The notes under the pieces are model-generated. The model saw only the letters and a list, made by a program, of their open reading frames with translations, made no database searches and was not told the origin of the DNA. Source: JANNFX01 sp031380225 (GTDB lineage Bacteria > Pseudomonadota > Alphaproteobacteria > Rhizobiales > Hyphomicrobiaceae). From it: DNA of 10,234 bases. Position numbers and translations under genes: made by a program. The DNA is taken from NCBI GenBank assembly GCA_031380225.1, contig JANNFX010000255.1:1-10234 (forward strand). The letters run 5' to 3'. This document shows positions 6,593 to 10,234 of this stretch, piece after piece. How positions within the stretch are numbered: position 1 is the first letter of the stretch; the number at the start of each line of letters is the position of its first letter.

Positions 6593-7669
6593 ATGGAAAG
6601 CGAAGCCGTTAAAGTGAAATCAGGCGCAGCCGGATCCGCTGTGTTCGCAGGTTCCGACAGCCGAAAGTTTAATTATTTTGAACCCAAGGGCCGCAAGGCA
6701 ACGCACTATGAGGACATGACGCTCGACGTGCAACCAGATCCCGAGCGCTATCTACTGCAAGACTGGATTATCAATTTCCCAGATGGCACTCCGACCTATT
6801 CCAAGGATTGGACCCGCTGCAAGGCCGGTGACTGGCACAAGTACCGGTCCGTCGATCAGGAATGGGAGAGAACCCATTACCAGCGTCAGTCGACAATCTG
6901 CGGCACCGTTCAAAGCGTGATTGAGAACGGCCGCCGCTCTGGCGCAGCTTCGCGTTTTGACCCGACCTGGGTCAAGGTGCTCGCCGACCATGTTGGCGCC
7001 TACAAACACGCTGAGTTTGGCCTTGGCACGTCGCTGATGCAAGCGCAGCGCTATGGCTTCACGCAGATGATCAATAACGCGATCCTGACCAATTCATCGT
7101 ACAAGCTGCGGTTCGCACAGGACCTGACACTTTACCTCGGCGAGATCAGTCTCGACATCGAAGGTGGTATCGACAAGGACGCAGGCAAGCGCAATTGGCT
7201 CGAGAACCCGATTTGGCAGGGTACGCGGCGCGCCATCGAAGAAATAATGGGCTCTTCAGATTACCTCGAACAGTACGTGGCGACAAATCTCGTGTTTGAG
7301 CCGCTCGTCGGTGAACTGTTTCGAAGTGGATTTATTCTGCAGATGGCGGCCGCCCACAATGACTTCATCACACCAAGCGTCGTTTCGGCAGCAGAAGGTG
7401 ACTATGAGCGGAACTTGGCCAACACCGTCGAACTCGTCCACATGCTGAAGCAAGACGCAGTTTATCCGCTACACAACCAGGTCATCCTCAGTGAATACAT
7501 CGAAAAGCACACCAATCTGTGCCTCGCGGCGGCCGACCAACTGCAACCAATCTGGTCGCAACCAAGGGTCAAGATGGTAAGTTTCACGGCCGCCTTGGAC
7601 AACGCCAAAAACAGGCTCCGAAACATCTTATCGCAGACCGGACTTGCTGTGCCGGCAAGCATCGCTTGA
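6593..7669 (+). CDS. prmC: Soluble di-iron monooxygenase hydroxylase beta subunit (PrmC/MimC-like)
   Basis: This 358-residue protein is the structural partner of the alpha subunit in the hydroxylase dimer; it has the ferritin-like helical fold but no di-iron site. Recognisable family segments are FNYFEPKGRKATHYEDMTLD near the N-terminus, DWTRCKAGDW, DHVGAYKHAEFGLGT, then NNAILTNSSYKLRFAQDLTLY, and QYVATNLVFEPLVGELFRSGF. Length is normal for PrmC/MimC/ThmB proteins. The start at 6593 is preferred over 6575 because GGGAG lies 6 nt before it. It follows the reductase by 61 nt, a gap with no evident gene or terminator, only a repeated ATGCCGA word. The letter follows mim/prm usage, in which labels of the middle subunits vary between species. 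Confidence 0.93.
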   Translation: MESEAVKVKSGAAGSAVFAGSDSRKFNYFEPKGRKATHYEDMTLDVQPDPERYLLQDWIINFPDGTPTYSKDWTRCKAGDWHKYRSVDQEWERTHYQRQSTICGTVQSVIENGRRSGAASRFDPTWVKVLADHVGAYKHAEFGLGTSLMQAQRYGFTQMINNAILTNSSYKLRFAQDLTLYLGEISLDIEGGIDKDAGKRNWLENPIWQGTRRAIEEIMGSSDYLEQYVATNLVFEPLVGELFRSGFILQMAAAHNDFITPSVVSAAEGDYERNLANTVELVHMLKQDAVYPLHNQVILSEYIEKHTNLCLAAADQLQPIWSQPRVKMVSFTAALDNAKNRLRNILSQTGLAVPASIA

Positions 7670-7699
7670 CCCCGCACAATTCCACAAAGGAAAACTTTC

Positions 7700-8053
7700 A
7701 TGAGTGATCATACAGCCAACATCTTCAAGTCCATGAAGGACATCCGATTTGAGGGGTCAATTTCGCATCAATGCGGCGTGACGATGAACGATAGCGTCGA
7801 AGCGCGCGCTATCGCCGAGGTTATGGCCGAAAAACCCGGGGTGATTGTCACCTACATGCCAGCCATGATCCGCATCGATGGCCAGGGCAAACTTGAGTTC
7901 CGGATGAGCGAGATCAGCGAAGCCCTCGGGCGGCCGATGACGACCCACGTGTTCGAGATTTCGACTTCTACCCACTACGGCCGCATGGTGATGCTCGACG
8001 AAGAGACTGTGGTCCTGTTCGGTAACATGGACGATGCATTGAAGTATGTTTGA
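7700..8053 (+). CDS. prmD: Monooxygenase coupling/effector protein (MmoB/DmpM family)
   Basis: This 117-residue, cofactor-free protein binds the hydroxylase and controls substrate access and coupling of NADH use to hydroxylation. It has the family's compact alpha/beta pattern: GVTMNDSVEARAIAEVMAEK (26-45), then VIVTYMPAMIRIDGQGKLEF, then the EISEALGRPMTTHVFEISTS stretch and a final strand ETVVLFGNMD. Length is within the usual 100-140 residues. AAGGA at 7687-7691 lies 8 nt before the ATG. It follows the beta subunit by 30 nt and completes the four-component enzyme. Confidence 0.92.
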   Translation: MSDHTANIFKSMKDIRFEGSISHQCGVTMNDSVEARAIAEVMAEKPGVIVTYMPAMIRIDGQGKLEFRMSEISEALGRPMTTHVFEISTSTHYGRMVMLDEETVVLFGNMDDALKYV

Positions 8054-8081
8054 ACCAACCCCGGTGATTAGAACCTGTACC

Positions 8082-8087
8082 AGGAGG
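8082..8087 (+). promoter_or_regulatory. Full-consensus ribosome binding site for a GTG start
   Basis: AGGAGG lies 7 nt before GTG 8095. It is the strongest Shine-Dalgarno site in the window and supports the GTG as the start of the amidohydrolase gene. Confidence 0.85.
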
Positions 8088-8094
8088 ATCGGTC

Positions 8095-9132
8095 GTGTAC
8101 ACAACTAAGAGCGGCGAAGACATCTTCGTCATCGACGGACATACGCATTTCTGGGACGGCAGTCCGGCCAACCAAAAGAACGTTCATGGCAAGCAGTTCA
8201 TCGACTGCTTTTACAATTATCACACCGGCCTCAGCCCTAAGGATCAAGTCTGGCCAAAAGATAAGTTCGAGAAATACGATGCACAGACGATGTACGACGA
8301 CTTATTCGTTAAAGGCTATGTCGACATGGCCATCTTGCAGCCAACCTATCTCACCGATTTTTATACCGACGGCTTTAATACGACTGAGCGCAACTACTCA
8401 ATGAAGCAGCAGCATCCGGACCGCTTCATTTGCAACGGAGCGTTCGACCCTCGTGATGGCACACGGGGCATCGAGTATCTGCATGCACTCAAAGAGAAAT
8501 ACGGGATCACCGGCGTCAAGCTCTACACCGCTGAATGGCGCGGAGCTTCAAAGGGCTACAAACTCTCTGACCCGGACTGCTACCGCTACCTTGAGGCGTG
8601 CGAAAAGCTTGGCATCAAGAACGTACACGTCCACAAGGGCCCAACGATCATTCCACTTAATCGGGACGCCTTTGACGTGGCCGACGTCGACGATGTAGCA
8701 ACGTCGTTCCAGAACCTGAATTTCATTGTCGAACACTGTGGACTGCCCCGGCTTGACGATTTCTGCTGGATCGCCACTCAGGAGACAAACGTGTATGCGG
8801 GCTTAGCAGTCGCCATACCGTTCATTCACAGCCGTCCGGCCTACTTTGCGCACATTATCTCCGAACTTCTATTCTGGCTTGGCGAGGACAAAATCCTGTT
8901 TGGCAGCGACTATGGGATATGGACGCCGAAATGGATCATCGACAAGTTCATGGCTTTCGAACTGCCCAAGGATGTCGCCGCCGAAACCGGCGTCGCCCTC
9001 ACGCTTGAGACCAAGAAAAAGATCCTGGGTCTCAATGCGGCACGCCTCTACGGACTCGATGTGGCAGCCCAAAAAGAAAAGCTTGGCTACAAGAAAAAGG
9101 CGATGGCCAGCGCCGGCGGATGGTTCCGATGA
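8095..9132 (+). CDS. Amidohydrolase family protein (amidohydrolase_2, ACMSD-like)
   Basis: This 345-residue TIM-barrel metal-dependent hydrolase or decarboxylase starts at GTG 8095, set by AGGAGG 7 nt upstream. Likely metal ligands are H16 and H18 (DGHTHFWD), H178 or H180 (HVHKGP) and D272 (FGSDYG); H214 (VEHCG) is a further conserved site, and K142 (GVKLY) lies on a barrel strand. This is the pattern of the ACMSD/2-pyrone-dicarboxylate hydrolase group, which decarboxylates or hydrolyses carboxylic substrates. The same kind of protein follows the coupling-protein gene in known actinobacterial mim/prm loci, but I know of no proven function there. It may process a downstream metabolite or help the hydroxylase. 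The basic tail KLGYKKKAMASAGGWFR (329-345) is odd. Its stop overlaps the next gene's start (ATGA). Confidence 0.9.
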   Translation: MYTTKSGEDIFVIDGHTHFWDGSPANQKNVHGKQFIDCFYNYHTGLSPKDQVWPKDKFEKYDAQTMYDDLFVKGYVDMAILQPTYLTDFYTDGFNTTERNYSMKQQHPDRFICNGAFDPRDGTRGIEYLHALKEKYGITGVKLYTAEWRGASKGYKLSDPDCYRYLEACEKLGIKNVHVHKGPTIIPLNRDAFDVADVDDVATSFQNLNFIVEHCGLPRLDDFCWIATQETNVYAGLAVAIPFIHSRPAYFAHIISELLFWLGEDKILFGSDYGIWTPKWIIDKFMAFELPKDVAAETGVALTLETKKKILGLNAARLYGLDVAAQKEKLGYKKKAMASAGGWFR

Positions 9133-9890
9133 GCAGCCGTGACTCACATTTGAGCCTATCCGAGAGCCGGATGGCAGACGTATGGTCTAAACTCAGTCAC
9201 GTAACAGATCCCGAACTCGATGACAGCGTCACCGAGATGGGGTTTGTTACGAATGTTGAAATTGGTCCGGGCGACGACGTCCAAATCTCCTTTCAACTGC
9301 CGACCTATTGGTGCTCACCCAACTTCGCGTTCATGATGGCCGAGGACATGCGCACCGCCGTCAAAAGCCTGAGTTGGGTGACATCGGCGCGCGTCGTCCT
9401 TGGCGAACACATGTACGTGGATACTATCAACCGCGGTGTCAACGAAGGCCTGTCGTTCGCCGATAGTTTTGGCGACGAAGCGACAGCCAATCTCGATGAA
9501 CTGCGGCGCACTTTCCTGCACAAGGCCTATCAGTGGCGCCAAGAAGCGCTGCTCAAGTATCTCCTCGATACCGGCGAGACCGCTGTCAATGTTGTACAAT
9601 GGACGGTGTTCGAACTTAGTGAGCGGCTGTCCAACCCCAAAGAACAGCAGTTGATGGATCGCTATTTGGACCGGCGTCATGTGGCAGGACCGTTTGACGG
9701 CACAGCGCTCGCATTCGTGACACTAGACGGCGCGCCGTTGCAAGCCGGTGAACTCGAAACTTATCTGAAGCTCATCCGCCGCGTCCGAATAAATGCTGAG
9801 TTCAATGGCGCGCTCTGCCGCCGCTTACTCGTCGAACGCTTGAGCGCAGATGCTGATGTTGCGGGTTCGGTCGCGGGCCTTGGATTCTGA
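9129..9890 (+). CDS. DUF59 (MIP18/PaaD-like) protein with an extra C-terminal domain
   Basis: The 253-residue protein begins at ATG 9129, which overlaps the amidohydrolase stop (ATGA) and so is probably translationally coupled to it; an ATG at 9120 is in frame but less likely. Residues about 15-100 form a DUF59/MIP18 domain, seen in DPEL (27-30), DSVTEMGFVTNVEI (32-45) and the cysteine motif LPTYWCSPNF (57-66, C62), comparable to the conserved Cys of SufT/PaaD proteins. DUF59 proteins act in Fe-S cluster or metal-centre maturation. The C-terminal 150 residues are mostly helical, for example LRRTFLHKAYQWRQEALLKY (125-144), and I do not recognise them. DUF59 genes occur with related monooxygenase loci. 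A role in loading the di-iron site or the reductase cluster is inference. Confidence 0.88.
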   Translation: MSSRDSHLSLSESRMADVWSKLSHVTDPELDDSVTEMGFVTNVEIGPGDDVQISFQLPTYWCSPNFAFMMAEDMRTAVKSLSWVTSARVVLGEHMYVDTINRGVNEGLSFADSFGDEATANLDELRRTFLHKAYQWRQEALLKYLLDTGETAVNVVQWTVFELSERLSNPKEQQLMDRYLDRRHVAGPFDGTALAFVTLDGAPLQAGELETYLKLIRRVRINAEFNGALCRRLLVERLSADADVAGSVAGLGF

Positions 9891-9923
9891 GACTTTCACG
9901 TTCGTTGTCGATAAGGAAATGCA

Positions 9924-10234
9924 ATGCCCAAAATGATGCTGCATGACGAAGCCGCCCGCGAGGCGCTCGGCCGCGGCGTACATAAGCTCGCCCGTGCGGT
10001 TGCCGGAACGCTTGGCCCCAATGGCATGAATGCGGTTATCGACCGGCCTATCGGCACGCCCATCATATCGCGCGACGGCGTGACGATTGCCGCCGAGATA
10101 GAACTTGAATGCCCGTTTGAAAACATGGGCGCGCAGATCGTGCGCGAGGTGTCAAAGCAGACCAATGACGTCGCCGGTGATGGCACGACGACCGCCACGG
10201 TGTTGGCGGACGCTCTCGTCCAAGGTGGACTGAA
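9924..10234 (+). CDS. groEL: GroEL-like chaperonin (partial, runs off right edge)
   Basis: The first 103 codons of a Hsp60 chaperonin are present. Equatorial-domain motifs are clear: TLGPNG near residues 29-34, ISRDGVTIAAEIELE, FENMGAQIVREVS and GDGTTTATVLA, including both catalytic Asp positions (D52 and D87 in E. coli numbering). AAGGA at 9913-9917 lies 6 nt before the ATG. The usual TLGPKGRN reads TLGPNGMN, so the nucleotide-loop Lys is replaced by Asn. The N-terminus is short and there is no groES gene upstream. Its place at the end of the cluster matches mimG, a GroEL-like protein needed for productive folding of the MimA subunit in mycobacteria. It is therefore probably a dedicated, diverged chaperonin rather than the housekeeping copy. 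Confidence 0.93.
   Translation, partial: MPKMMLHDEAAREALGRGVHKLARAVAGTLGPNGMNAVIDRPIGTPIISRDGVTIAAEIELECPFENMGAQIVREVSKQTNDVAGDGTTTATVLADALVQGGL

Noticed and set aside
7023..7039. TTGGCACGTCGCTGATGC as a second sigma-54 promoter
   Set aside because: The -24 half fits but the -12 half lacks GC at the right spacing, and it lies inside the beta-subunit gene.
1..10234. CRISPR arrays, tRNA or rRNA genes, insertion sequences, attachment sites
   Set aside because: No repeated spacer pattern, RNA gene or transposase sequence could be seen on either strand.

Overview
The window holds most of a soluble di-iron monooxygenase (SDIMO) operon of the PrmA/MimA/ThmA kind (propane, acetone/phenol and tetrahydrofuran monooxygenases, SDIMO groups 5/6), together with its divergently transcribed sigma-54 activator. 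The gene order alpha - reductase - beta - coupling protein, followed by an amidohydrolase, a DUF59 protein and a GroEL-like chaperone, matches the layout known from actinobacterial prm/mim loci. The perfect sigma-54 (-24/-12) promoter and the AcoR-type AAA+ activator point to a proteobacterium. The moderate GC content and coding style would fit an alphaproteobacterium (Rhizobiales-like, for example Methylocella or bradyrhizobial relatives), but the taxonomy is inference.

Layout. Positions 1-1632 (minus strand) encode 544 residues of a GAF-PAS-AAA+ regulator whose C-terminal DNA-binding domain lies beyond the left edge. Positions 1633-2048 are a 416-nt divergent control region with inverted repeats and a consensus sigma-54 promoter at 1974-1989. 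From 2049 to the right edge all genes are on the plus strand and closely packed: a zinc-type alcohol dehydrogenase, two small unrecognised genes (a coiled-coil protein and a 63-residue protein), the hydroxylase alpha subunit, a 106-nt gap with two strong hairpins (the second terminator-like), the FAD/[2Fe-2S] reductase, the hydroxylase beta subunit, the MmoB/DmpM-type coupling protein, an ACMSD-like amidohydrolase, a DUF59 protein with a long extra C-terminal domain, and the first 103 codons of a GroEL-like chaperonin that runs off the right edge.

How the genes work together (partly inference). The regulator senses an inducer through its GAF domain and drives the sigma-54 promoter. The reductase passes electrons from NAD(P)H to the alpha/beta hydroxylase, which is gated by the coupling protein and hydroxylates a small alkane, ketone, ether or aromatic. 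The alcohol dehydrogenase oxidises the alcohol formed. The GroEL-like protein is probably a dedicated folding factor for the alpha subunit, as shown for MimG in mycobacteria. The DUF59 protein may help metal or Fe-S maturation. The amidohydrolase and the two small proteins have no assigned role.

The least explained parts are the two small genes between the dehydrogenase and the alpha subunit, the hairpin pair after the alpha gene, the loss of two structural-zinc cysteines in the dehydrogenase, the cysteine-rich C-terminus of the alpha subunit, and the coupled amidohydrolase/DUF59 pair.
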